DNA of 33,882 nt from Chloroflexota bacterium (GTDB lineage: Bacteria; Chloroflexota; Limnocylindria; Limnocylindrales; CSP1-4): positions 1 through 33,882 of the forward strand of contig JAJZRG010000042.1 of assembly GCA_021802825.1 (NCBI GenBank), read 5' to 3'. The position numbers and the translations under genes are program-made. Of the stretch, positions 7,522 to 14,861 are shown piece after piece; position 1 is the stretch's first letter, and every line of letters begins with the position of its first letter. The notes under the pieces were generated by a model that worked only from the letters and a program-made list of their open reading frames with translations, was not told the origin of the DNA and did not search any database.

Positions 7522-7677
7522 ATGAAGAACCTCACGACCGCAACGAAGATGCGCCCGAGCACGGCCCTGATCGTGAGGTTCGTTGGCGGGCGTCATGATG
7601 GGCAGATCGTGGAGATCGTGGTTGATCTGACGGACGGGTCCGTCGTAAGCGCGTGGATCACGCGGGTGGGCCGATGA
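7522..7677 (+). CDS. Small ORF upstream of DUF2283, possible truncated DUF4258-like toxin
   Basis: A 51-residue reading frame ends with GGRHDGQIVEIVVDLTDGSVVSAWITRVGR-like sequence and overlaps the DUF2283 start by 4 nt (ATGA, 7674-7677). Beta-hairpin endings of this kind are seen at the C-terminus of DUF4258 proteins, which often precede DUF2283 genes in toxin-antitoxin-like pairs, but the N-terminal His/Arg part of DUF4258 is not visible. The frame stays open upstream to an alternative ATG at 7498 and beyond. The opposite strand is also open across 7381-7562 with plausible codon use, so the true coding strand here is uncertain. Its identification is inference from position and the last 25 residues. 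Confidence 0.4.
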   Translation: MKNLTTATKMRPSTALIVRFVGGRHDGQIVEIVVDLTDGSVVSAWITRVGR

Positions 7678-7931
7678 AGGTCGAGTATGACCGGGAGCAT
7701 GACGCCGCCTACTTCGAGTTCAGTTCGGGTGAGTCGGCGCGTCAGCTCAAGCTCGACAACGCCAGGATCGTGGACTACGGAGCGGACGGCACCGTCATCG
7801 GTGTCGAGTTCATCTCGCCATCTCGGGGCATGAATCTCGAAGGGGTCCCACGGGCCGCCGAGATCGAGCGCGAGGCGCGGAGGATCGGGTTGCCCATCCG
7901 CATTCCACGTCCTGTCGAACGCGCTGGATAG
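7674..7931 (+). CDS. DUF2283 domain protein
   Basis: An 85-residue protein with the DUF2283 pattern from its first residue: MKVEYDREHDAAYFEFS, then DNARIVDYGADGTVIGVEFISPS. This small beta-rich family is commonly encoded next to DUF4258 genes and is thought to be an antitoxin-like partner; no catalytic residues are known. The ATG at 7674 is preferred over a GTG at 7653 because the domain begins exactly there and because it overlaps the stop of the preceding small ORF. It is convergent with the DUF4143 ATPase gene. The 190-bp space between the two (7932-8122) shows no hairpin or gene I can support. Confidence 0.8.
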   Translation: MKVEYDREHDAAYFEFSSGESARQLKLDNARIVDYGADGTVIGVEFISPSRGMNLEGVPRAAEIEREARRIGLPIRIPRPVERAG

Positions 7932-8122
7932 TGCCGGGCGCCTGACATCTGAACCGGCCGCCCACGGCCAGCACCGCGGCGACCATGCGTGTGGGCGCTC
8001 GCTCAGGGGATTGCGGACCTTCTCCGCGGCGGACGACGCGCCAGCCGCTTGAGCTGCGGCGCGCCGGCGATCGGCAGGATCGCGACGACCGTCTGGCGAT
8101 GTCGACCGCGACACCCGGACTG

Positions 8123-9400
8123 CTACGGCCCCAGCGCGCCGATCGGGATCACGAACACGCCGTCCGGCCGCCGATACCCGTAGCCCCAGCCTGTGACCAC
8201 CGCCAGGAACGCGGGCTCGCCGTGTCGTTCGGGATCGACCTTCGCGGCAACCCTCAGCAGCGATCGCGCGGCGTCGTCGATCGCCGCGGACCCGAGCTTC
8301 ACCTCGAACCCGGCCCAGCGTCCGTCGCGCCGTTCCAGCACGGCATCCGCCTCGAGCCCCGTGTTGTCGCGGAAGTGGAACACCGAGGCGTCCATCACTT
8401 GCCCGTAGATGCGCAGATCCCTCACCACGAGCGACTCGAACAGGAGGCCCAGCGTCGCGACGTCCCGCAGCAGCCGGTCCGGACCGGTGTCCAGTGCCGC
8501 AACTGCGAGCGACGGGTCGACGAAGTGCCGAGTGGGTGCCTCCCGCAGGATGCTCCGCGACCGGATCGCCGGCGACCATGCGGGCAGATCCTCGGTCACG
8601 AACACTCGGGCGAGCGACGTGAGGTAGGCCCGCACCGTGTGTGGGTCCATCGAACCCTCGGATCCGCCGACGTCCGCCGCGATGGCTCGCGCCGAGACCT
8701 GTGTCGCGGTATGGCGCGCGAGTGACCGAATGACGCGCCGCAGGTTCTCGGGATCGCGCCGGACGCCGTCCAGGCGGACCAGGTCGAGCTCGGCCGTGTC
8801 CGCGAGGTACCCGCGCAGGACGACCTGCGCGGAGGCGACCGATCGCTGGAGGCCCGGCCAGCCCCCGACGCAGATCCGTTCGGCGAGATCCGCGATGGCC
8901 AACGGAGGCTCCGGGGCTCGCGGCTCGGCGCCGTCGAAGAGGCTCGACAGCGAGATGAGGCCCGTGGAGTACCCGGCCTCGAGCAGCGACATGGGACGCA
9001 TTCGGAGGCGCGTGAAGCGGCCGGCGCCGCTGTGACGGACCGGATCGTCGGGCGGGACGGCAGATCCCGTCAGGATGAACTGGCCGGGCGCACCGCGCGC
9101 GGCATCGACCTCGCGTCGAACGTGGTTCCAGACGGCGGGCACGAGTTGCCACTCGTCGATCAGCCGGGGGCGTTCGCCGTCGAGCAGCAGCTCCGGGGCG
9201 ACCAGGGCGGCGGTACGAGCGTCGTCTTCGACATCGAGCCGGACCGCGCTCCGCGCTGCCCTCAGGGCCGTTTGTGTCTTGCCCGACGCGCGCGCACCCT
9301 CGATCACCACCGCGCCCGAGGCCGCGATCAACCGCTCGAGTTCGCCATCCGCCAGCCGCGGGCGGTACTCAAGCTCCTGGGGCCGCGCGAGTCCACTCAT
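8123..9400 (-). CDS. AAA ATPase with DUF4143 C-terminal domain
   Basis: A 425-residue protein with the two-part layout AAA_14 plus DUF4143. Walker A is GARASGKT (35-42), Walker B is RLIDEWQLVPAVW (Asp-Glu near residues 101-102), and a sensor segment reads QFILTGSAVP. The C-terminal half has FHFRDNTGLEADAVLERRDGRWAGFEVKLG, giving the Asp...Glu-x-Lys arrangement of a PD-(D/E)xK nuclease fold, as is usual for DUF4143. Members are widespread, often horizontally acquired and of unclear function. The ATG (9398-9400 on the + strand) lies only eight bases downstream of a strong promoter and lacks a Shine-Dalgarno sequence, so a leaderless mRNA is expected. It is not in an operon. Confidence 0.85.
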   Translation of the reverse strand: MSGLARPQELEYRPRLADGELERLIAASGAVVIEGARASGKTQTALRAARSAVRLDVEDDARTAALVAPELLLDGERPRLIDEWQLVPAVWNHVRREVDAARGAPGQFILTGSAVPPDDPVRHSGAGRFTRLRMRPMSLLEAGYSTGLISLSSLFDGAEPRAPEPPLAIADLAERICVGGWPGLQRSVASAQVVLRGYLADTAELDLVRLDGVRRDPENLRRVIRSLARHTATQVSARAIAADVGGSEGSMDPHTVRAYLTSLARVFVTEDLPAWSPAIRSRSILREAPTRHFVDPSLAVAALDTGPDRLLRDVATLGLLFESLVVRDLRIYGQVMDASVFHFRDNTGLEADAVLERRDGRWAGFEVKLGSAAIDDAARSLLRVAAKVDPERHGEPAFLAVVTGWGYGYRRPDGVFVIPIGALGP

Positions 9401-9408
9401 TTGTCATG

Positions 9409-9437
9409 ATCTTAGGCACCCATATGTAAGGCGTCAA
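9409..9437 (-). promoter_or_regulatory. Promoter of the DUF4143 ATPase, leaderless arrangement
   Basis: Reading the minus strand, TTGACG (9437-9432) is followed after exactly 17 bp by TAAGAT (9414-9409). Both hexamers match consensus at five and four positions respectively. Eight bases later comes the ATG at 9400, so the transcript should start at or a base or two before it. Confidence 0.7.
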
Positions 9438-9445
9438 GGCACCCA
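9414..9445 (-). promoter_or_regulatory. Paired direct repeats flanking the -35 box
   Basis: On the minus strand the 9-mer TGGGTGCCT occurs at 9445-9437 and again at 9422-9414, 23 bp apart (about two helical turns). One copy abuts the -35 and the other lies in the spacer touching the -10; CATATG sits between them. This is the placement expected for a regulator bound as a pair on one face of the DNA. Binding is inference. Confidence 0.5.
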
Positions 9446-9590
9446 AACGAAACGGCCGCCGGCAAGCTGACACAAGCCGCGGTCGGGGGCCCGGACGCCC
9501 TGGCACCGCCCGGCTCGGTGAGCGCGGCGCTGGGCGGCCTGACGGGCAAGCCGCATGGGTAGGCCTCGAATGCGCGGCGTTTCGTATGGA

Positions 9591-9630
9591 TTGACAACGG
9601 GTTGATGTCCTAACATTCACATGCTACAAA
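9591..9630 (+). promoter_or_regulatory. Possible promoter of the exopolysaccharide operon
   Basis: In the 9401-9772 gap an AT-richer patch precedes the first glycan gene. TTGACA at 9591-9596 is perfect but the nearest -10-like TAACAT (9611-9616) is only 14 bp away; TTGATG (9602-9607) with TACAAA (9625-9630) has a proper 17-bp spacer but weaker hexamers. Either would leave a 5' leader of about 140 nt before the ATG at 9773. Apart from this patch and the divergent ATPase promoter I see no gene or structured RNA in the gap. Confidence 0.35.
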
Positions 9631-9772
9631 CGGGTCGAGGGGGCAGGGGCGGCGGCACGGTTGTGCTGCGAGGGAGAGGGCGCGTGGATCTCGAGAGAGC
9701 GCGGTCCGGACTGTCCCGGGGGGCCGTTGCAGCGCGCTCGGCCCCTGCACGCGCCCCCGGAACAACGGCGTC

Positions 9773-11188
9773 ATGATCCGCCGCCACGGCGCCGAGCTCC
9801 GCGCGCTCTTCCTCGTCTCCGACATCCTCGTCGCCGGGTCGCTCTTCGCCATCGTCTCGCGCCTGCGGTTCGGGGAGGGCTGGGCGACCTACTGGCAATC
9901 CACCGTCCGGATTCCCATCCTCCTGTTCGCCCTCTACGCCGCGGTCTGGGTGGGCATCATGGCGCTCAACGGCCTCTACCGGCCCCGCTACCGCTGGACC
10001 GTCTGGAGCGAGGCGGCCGACATCGTGCGGGCGACGGCCTGGATGACGCTGGGGACCCTGGCGTTCCTCTTCGCGGCGAAGCTGCCCGACGTCAGCCGCC
10101 TGTTCCTGCTCGTGGTCTTCCCGACCCAGGCGCTGGTCACCGTGGCGGACCGGGCCGTGCTCCGTCTGCTGGTGCGTCGGTTCCGGGTCGGTGGCCGGAA
10201 CACCCGCTACGTAGTCATCGTGGGCGCCCGGCAGCGGGGGCAGGAGTTCGCCGACCGACTCGAGGCCAACCCCTGGCTCGGGCTGCAGGTGGCGGGCTTC
10301 CTCGACGACGACGCTGACGCGGCTGCCGCCCTGCCGCCGACCCGGCGGTGGCTCGGGCCGCTGGACCGCTTCGCGGCGCTCCTCCACGGCTCTGTGATCG
10401 ACGAGGTGGCCATCTGCATCCCGGCCGGCACCTGGAACGAGCGTGTCGTGGAGCTGATGCGCCTGGCCGAGGACGAGGGCAAGATCGTCCGGATCCCGAT
10501 GGGCCTGGCCGACCGGACCTTCACGCGCGGCCTGCTGGAGGATCTCGACGGGATCCCCGTCTACTCGATCGTGGCGGGCCCCGACCGCCTGGTGGAGCTG
10601 GGGGTCAAGCGCGGGCTCGACATCGTCGGCGCCCTGGTCGGGCTCGTGCTGTTGAGCCCGGTCATGGCCGCCGTGACCCTCGCCATCCTCGTGCGAGACG
10701 GCCGCCCGGTCCTGTTCACGCAGCAACGGGTCGGGCTGCACGGTCGACCGTTCCGGCTCCTGAAGTTCCGAAGCATGGCGTGGAACGCGGAGGCGCGGCT
10801 ACCCGAGCTGCTGCAACACAATGAGCGCAACGGGCACGCCTTCAAGATGGCCGACGACCCGCGGGTTACACCGCTGGGTCGTGCCCTTCGCCGGACAAGC
10901 CTGGATGAACTGCCGCAGCTCTGGAACGTGCTGCGCGGTGAGATGAGCCTGGTGGGGCCGCGGCCGCCACTGCCGCGCGAGGTGGCCGAGTACGACGGCT
11001 GGCATCGCCGACGCCTGTCGATGAAGCCCGGCATGACGGGCCTGTGGCAGATCGAGGCCCGGCACGATCCCGACTTCGACGCCTGGGTCGAGCGCGACCT
11101 CGCCTACATCGACAGCTGGTCGCTGCTCCTTGATCTGCGGATCCTGGCGCGGACCGTGCCGGCGGTCCTGGCAGGGACAGGGCGCTAG
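9773..11188 (+). CDS. Polyprenyl-phosphate sugar-1-phosphate transferase (WbaP/CpsE-like), chain initiation
   Basis: A 471-residue membrane enzyme that would transfer a sugar 1-phosphate from its nucleotide to undecaprenyl phosphate at the cytoplasmic face, starting the repeat unit. The N-terminal ~110 residues hold four or so hydrophobic segments, followed by a CoA-binding-like Rossmann region (YVVIVGARQRGQEFADRL, about 144-260). The C-terminal catalytic domain begins with KRGLDIVGALVGLVLLSPVM (re-entrant helix) near residue 278 and carries the family motifs QQRVGLHGRPFRLLKFRSM, the DELPQLWNVLRGEMSLVGPRPPLP block and KPGMTGLWQI. Length and motif order are those of full-length WbaP-type enzymes. 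The sugar cannot be predicted. It is followed after 20 bp by the heptose operon. Confidence 0.92.
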   Translation: MIRRHGAELRALFLVSDILVAGSLFAIVSRLRFGEGWATYWQSTVRIPILLFALYAAVWVGIMALNGLYRPRYRWTVWSEAADIVRATAWMTLGTLAFLFAAKLPDVSRLFLLVVFPTQALVTVADRAVLRLLVRRFRVGGRNTRYVVIVGARQRGQEFADRLEANPWLGLQVAGFLDDDADAAAALPPTRRWLGPLDRFAALLHGSVIDEVAICIPAGTWNERVVELMRLAEDEGKIVRIPMGLADRTFTRGLLEDLDGIPVYSIVAGPDRLVELGVKRGLDIVGALVGLVLLSPVMAAVTLAILVRDGRPVLFTQQRVGLHGRPFRLLKFRSMAWNAEARLPELLQHNERNGHAFKMADDPRVTPLGRALRRTSLDELPQLWNVLRGEMSLVGPRPPLPREVAEYDGWHRRRLSMKPGMTGLWQIEARHDPDFDAWVERDLAYIDSWSLLLDLRILARTVPAVLAGTGR

Positions 11189-11208
11189 GACATGAATCGG
11201 GATCTCGA

Positions 11209-11931
11209 TTGAAGGCGATGCTCCTTGCGGCTGGGTTGGGCACTCGGCTCCGTCCATGGACCGACGACAGGCCCAAGTGCATGGTGGAGGTGGTTGGACG
11301 TCCTCTGATCGACTGGACGATCGATTGGCTCCGGGCCGGAGGCGTCACCGAACTCGTCGTCAACCTCCACCATCAGCGGGGCGCCGTCACAGCTCATCTG
11401 GGCGATGGCCGGGCCCATGGCGTGCGCGTCGCTTACTCCATCGAGGAGTCCCTGTTGGGAACTGCCGGGGCTGTCAGGGCCGCGCGCGATCAGCTCGGTC
11501 GCGGTCGCTTCCTCGTCGTTTACGCTGACAACGTGATTCGCTGCGACCTTCGGACGCTGGTGGCCCACCATGACGCGACCGGGGCGACGATGACGATTGC
11601 TCTTCACTGGCGAGCAGACGTGTCAGCCAGCGGCGTCGCAGAGCTTGAACCGGATGACCGCATCCGCCAGTTCGTTGAGAAGCCGCGGCCGGGCGTCACA
11701 AGCAGCCACTGGGTGAGTGCCGGCCTGCTCGTGTGCGAGGAAGCAGTGCACGGCTACATCCCTTCGCGAGGCGCGAGCGACTTCGGTCGGGACGTCATCC
11801 CGACCATGATCGCCGGTGGAGAGCACGTCCACGGCTATCGGATGGAGCCCCCCGATCGACTCCTGTGGATCGATACTCCGGCTGACCTTGAGCGGACCGA
11901 GGGTGCACTGGCCGCGGAGAAGACGCGGTGA
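11209..11931 (+). CDS. hddC: Heptose-1-phosphate guanylyltransferase-like nucleotidyltransferase
   Basis: A 240-residue NDP-sugar pyrophosphorylase. The signature LAAGLGTRLRPWTDDRPKCMVEV at the N-terminus contains the GxGTRL nucleotide loop and the catalytic Lys of PKxM; later come YADNVI (metal-binding Asp) and FVEKPRPG. Because the next genes are a heptose kinase, isomerase and phosphatase, it is best read as the enzyme that joins D-glycero-D-manno-heptose 1-phosphate to GTP, giving GDP-heptose. Sequence alone cannot separate it from mannose- or glucose-1-phosphate transferases. The start is a TTG at 11209 that gives the usual MKAMLLAAG beginning; an ATG two codons in (11218) is possible. 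The stop overlaps the next GTG by 4 nt. Confidence 0.8.
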   Translation: MKAMLLAAGLGTRLRPWTDDRPKCMVEVVGRPLIDWTIDWLRAGGVTELVVNLHHQRGAVTAHLGDGRAHGVRVAYSIEESLLGTAGAVRAARDQLGRGRFLVVYADNVIRCDLRTLVAHHDATGATMTIALHWRADVSASGVAELEPDDRIRQFVEKPRPGVTSSHWVSAGLLVCEEAVHGYIPSRGASDFGRDVIPTMIAGGEHVHGYRMEPPDRLLWIDTPADLERTEGALAAEKTR

Positions 11932-12917
11932 TCCTGGCACGGGCACCGATGCGCATCTCCCTGGGCGGTGGCGGAACGGACCTGCCCTCCTACTACGAGT
12001 CCTTTGGCGGCTTCATCCTGAGCGCGGCGATCGACAAGTACCTGTACATCTACGCAAACAGGCCGGCCGCTGACGACCTCATTCGGGTGAAGTACTCCCG
12101 CTACGAGGAGGTTGCTCGCCCATCCGAGATCGAGCATGACCTCGTCAGGCCAGCCCTGGAGCTCCTGGGTATCCACTCCAACGTCGAGATCGCATCCATG
12201 GCGGACGTTCCGGGCGGGACCGGACTCGGCTCGTCTGGGACCTACCTGGTGGCCCTGCTGACGGCCCTGTACGGGCTGAAGCGCGAACACGTACCGACCC
12301 ACGCGCTTGCGGAGTTCGCCTGCCACGTCGAGATGGACCTCGCCGGACACGCGGTCGGGAAGCATGATCATTACCTGGCCGCCTTCGGCGGAATCACATG
12401 CCTGGATATCGAGCCGAGTGGGCAGGTCCATGTAAGTCCCCTGGACATCTCGATCACCACCGCGGAGGAGCTGAGATCGCGGACCCTCCTGTTCTTCACC
12501 GGCATCACCCGCAGCGCGAATGCGATCCTTGAGACGCAACGCGCGGATACGACGTCCGGCAAGAGCGCCGTCGTGGACAGTCTCCACGACACGAAGGCGA
12601 TCGGGCTGCGCGTGAAGGACGCGCTGGAGCGCGGCGACCTCGACACGTTCGGGTCACTCCTCCATGAGCACTGGGAGGTCAAGAAACGGCGATCGGGGCT
12701 GATCAGCGACCCGCGGATCGACGGCTGGTACGAGCACGCCCGGAGGGCTGGAGCCCTCGGCGGCAAGCTTGTTGGAGCCGGCGGAGGTGGCTTCCTGATG
12801 GTTCACACGCCCACCGAGAAGAAGGCGGCGGTCCGCAAGACCCTGGCCGAAGATGGGCTTCGAGAGATGTCCTACCAGTTTGACTTCGAGGGCGCGAAGG
12901 TCATGGTGAACCTGTGA
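11928..12917 (+). CDS. hddA: D-glycero-D-manno-heptose 7-phosphate kinase (GHMP family)
   Basis: A 329-residue GHMP kinase that would phosphorylate heptose 7-phosphate at C1 with ATP. Motif 1 is APMRISLGGGGTDLPSYY at residues 6-23, the phosphate-binding loop is VPGGTGLGSSGTY (94-106), and the C-terminal motif is GGKLVGAGGGGFLMV near 282-296. The GGGTDLP form and the AVGKHDHYLAAFGG segment are typical of the heptose-kinase and fucokinase-like branch rather than galactokinase. It begins at a GTG overlapping the hddC stop (GTGA) and ends in another GTGA overlap with gmhA, so the enzymes are made together. Confidence 0.87.
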   Translation: MILARAPMRISLGGGGTDLPSYYESFGGFILSAAIDKYLYIYANRPAADDLIRVKYSRYEEVARPSEIEHDLVRPALELLGIHSNVEIASMADVPGGTGLGSSGTYLVALLTALYGLKREHVPTHALAEFACHVEMDLAGHAVGKHDHYLAAFGGITCLDIEPSGQVHVSPLDISITTAEELRSRTLLFFTGITRSANAILETQRADTTSGKSAVVDSLHDTKAIGLRVKDALERGDLDTFGSLLHEHWEVKKRRSGLISDPRIDGWYEHARRAGALGGKLVGAGGGGFLMVHTPTEKKAAVRKTLAEDGLREMSYQFDFEGAKVMVNL

Positions 12918-13540
12918 CAGGCTCCGGGACGTCGCCAGAGGCTGTCCCGTACGCTCGGTCGTTCCTCGATGAGGTCGCCGAGATCGCGCGGCAGATCGAT
13001 GTGACCGAGGTAGAGCGGGTGGCGTCCGCCATCGCTGACCTGCGGACGCGGGGGGGTCGTCTCTTCTTCGTGGGGTCCGGCGGCGGCGCCGGGCACGCGT
13101 CCCACGCCGTCAACGACTTCCGCAAGATCGCCGGCATCGAGGCATACACACCCACGGACAACGTGTCCGAGCTGACCGCGCGCATCAACGACCATGGCTG
13201 GGAGACGAGTTACGCCGAGTGGCTCAAGGTGAGCCGCATCGGCGCGGACGATATGCTCTTCGTCTTCTCCGTTGGCGGCGGCGACGAGCGCCTTGGGATT
13301 AGCGTCAACCTCGTGCGGTGCATCCAGCACGCGAAGGTCGTCGGTGCGACGGTGTGTGGCATCGTCGGCCGTGATGGCGGGTACACCGCACGGGCGGGCG
13401 ACGCTGTCATCATCGTTCCGCTGCTCGATGCTGGGACGGTGACGGCGCAGACGGAGGGCTTCCAGGCTGTGCTCTGGCACCTCCTCGTGTCACACCCCGC
13501 CGTCCAGCAGGCCCCAATGAAGTGGGAATCCGTCACGTGA
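12914..13540 (+). CDS. gmhA: Sedoheptulose-7-phosphate isomerase-like SIS protein
   Basis: A 208-residue SIS-domain protein placed exactly where the heptose isomerase belongs: it would convert sedoheptulose 7-phosphate to D-glycero-D-manno-heptose 7-phosphate, the substrate of the kinase upstream. Seen: an N-terminal helical region, RLFFVGSGGGAGHASHAVNDF (the sugar-phosphate loop, where GmhA usually has GGSAADAQH), a serine-rich second loop FVFSVGGGDE, and a helical C-terminus TVTAQTEGFQAVLWHLLVSHP containing a candidate catalytic Glu. The loops deviate from classical GmhA, so a different phosphosugar isomerase is possible, but the operon strongly favours this role. GTG start overlapping the hddA stop. 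Confidence 0.78.
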   Translation: MTGSGTSPEAVPYARSFLDEVAEIARQIDVTEVERVASAIADLRTRGGRLFFVGSGGGAGHASHAVNDFRKIAGIEAYTPTDNVSELTARINDHGWETSYAEWLKVSRIGADDMLFVFSVGGGDERLGISVNLVRCIQHAKVVGATVCGIVGRDGGYTARAGDAVIIVPLLDAGTVTAQTEGFQAVLWHLLVSHPAVQQAPMKWESVT

Positions 13541-14094
13541 CAGGGAGGCGGGCTGTCTTCCTCGACCGGGATGGCGTCCTCAACAAGAGCCTCAGCGGCC
13601 CTGACGGCGTCCCGCGGCCGCCGGCCAGCCTTGACGAATTCGCCCTCATCCCCGGCGCCTCTGATGCCTGTCGAGCGCTTCGCGGGCTCGGGTTTGTCCT
13701 GATCGTCGCATCCAACCAGCCTGACGTCGCCCGGGGCACACAGCGGCGCGAGGTCGTTGAGGCCATCCATCGACGGCTGCGGGAAGAGGTCGAGCTCGAT
13801 GACGTCCGTGTCTGCTACCACGACGACAGCGATGGGTGCGCCTGCCGCAAGCCACAGCCGGGCCTCTTGCTCTCGGCGGCGCGCGATTGGGGGATCGACC
13901 TGGCGGCTAGCTTCGTGGTGGGGGACCGGTGGCGGGACGTCGAAGCGGGGCGTCGCGCTGGGTGCACGACGATCCTTGTCGACAACGGCGTCGAGCTCAT
14001 CCCGTCGGAGCCGACCGTCAGACTGGACTCATTGCTCAGCGCCACGCGCTGGATCGGGGAACAGGTCCGTGGCGGCAACGGAGGGGGCCGATGA
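13537..14094 (+). CDS. gmhB: D-glycero-D-manno-heptose 1,7-bisphosphate 7-phosphatase
   Basis: A 185-residue HAD-superfamily phosphatase. The nucleophile motif is FLDRDGVLN with Asp10 and Asp12, motif II is IVASNQPD, and motif IV is FVVGDRWRDVEAG. The diagnostic feature is the zinc loop CYHDDSDGCACRKPQPGLL: Cys-x-His and Cys-x-Cys followed by RKPxPG, which separates GmhB from other small HAD enzymes. It removes the 7-phosphate to give heptose 1-phosphate for HddC. I choose the GTG at 13537 because it repeats the 4-nt GTGA overlap used throughout this operon; a GTG at 13522 would add five residues. Confidence 0.9.
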   Translation: MTGRRAVFLDRDGVLNKSLSGPDGVPRPPASLDEFALIPGASDACRALRGLGFVLIVASNQPDVARGTQRREVVEAIHRRLREEVELDDVRVCYHDDSDGCACRKPQPGLLLSAARDWGIDLAASFVVGDRWRDVEAGRRAGCTTILVDNGVELIPSEPTVRLDSLLSATRWIGEQVRGGNGGGR

Positions 14095-14828
14095 CGAGCC
14101 TCTCCGAGCTGCGGGTGAAGCTCTTCGCCGACGGGGCGGACCTGGCGGGCATCCGAGTCTACGCGCAGGACCCGCTCATCAGCGGGTTCACGACGAACCC
14201 CACACTCATGCGCAAAGCGGGCATCGACGACTACGAGGCGTTCGCCCATGCAGTCCTCGCCGAGATCCGAGATCGACCGGTCTCGTTCGAGGTCTTCTCC
14301 GATGAGTTCGACGAGATGGCCGATCAGGCTCGCCTTCTCGCCTCGTGGGGCGCTAACGTCGTGGTGAAGATCCCGATCACCAACACGCGCCGCGAACCGT
14401 CGTATGAGCTGCTCCGGAAGCTGGCGGCCGAGGGTATTCGCCTCAATGTCACGGCGATCATGACTCTGGACCAGGTGCGGGCCGCTGCGGAGGCCGTGGC
14501 CTCGGCGCCCCTTGCCTACATCTCGGTCTTCGCGGGTCGGATCGCCGACACCGGGCGCGACCCTGTGCCGATGATGGCGGAAGCGGTCGGGATCCTGCGC
14601 TCATACGGCGATCTCCAGCTGCTCTGGGCGAGCCCCCGGGAACTGCTCAACGTTTTTCAGGCCGATACAGTGGGCTGCCATGTCATCACCGCGACCAGCG
14701 ACATCCTGAAGAAGCTCTCTTCGGTGGGGAAGAACCTCGACGACTTCTCATTAGAGACCGTGCGAATGTTCTACGACGACGCCGCGCGGGCCGGATACAG
14801 TCTGCGAGCAGCGTTAACGCATCACTAA
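14091..14828 (+). CDS. Transaldolase (fructose-6-phosphate aldolase/TalC-like)
   Basis: A 245-residue TIM-barrel aldolase. The N-terminal part includes GFTTNPTLMRKAG, the standard transaldolase signature; the Schiff-base lysine is Lys93 in VVVKIPITN; the C-terminal half has LNVTAIMTLDQ and ISVFAGRIADTGRDP, also characteristic. It would transfer a dihydroxyacetone unit. Because it overlaps gmhB by 4 nt and ends the heptose operon, its probable job is to produce or balance sedoheptulose 7-phosphate, the precursor that GmhA uses. Fructose-6-phosphate aldolase activity cannot be excluded by motif reading. It is translated from ATG 14091 and followed by a 33-bp gap before the next glycosyltransferase. 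Confidence 0.88.
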   Translation: MTSLSELRVKLFADGADLAGIRVYAQDPLISGFTTNPTLMRKAGIDDYEAFAHAVLAEIRDRPVSFEVFSDEFDEMADQARLLASWGANVVVKIPITNTRREPSYELLRKLAAEGIRLNVTAIMTLDQVRAAAEAVASAPLAYISVFAGRIADTGRDPVPMMAEAVGILRSYGDLQLLWASPRELLNVFQADTVGCHVITATSDILKKLSSVGKNLDDFSLETVRMFYDDAARAGYSLRAALTHH

Positions 14829-14861
14829 CCGCTGCCATGGCTCCTGAAGTGCAGGTTCCCT

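Noticed and set aside
7044..7562. Minus-strand frame beginning LGRIFVAVVRFFMFDRDRS
   Set aside because: It runs antisense through the duplicated rmlC fragment, so its second half cannot be a natural protein; the first 60 residues match no family I know.
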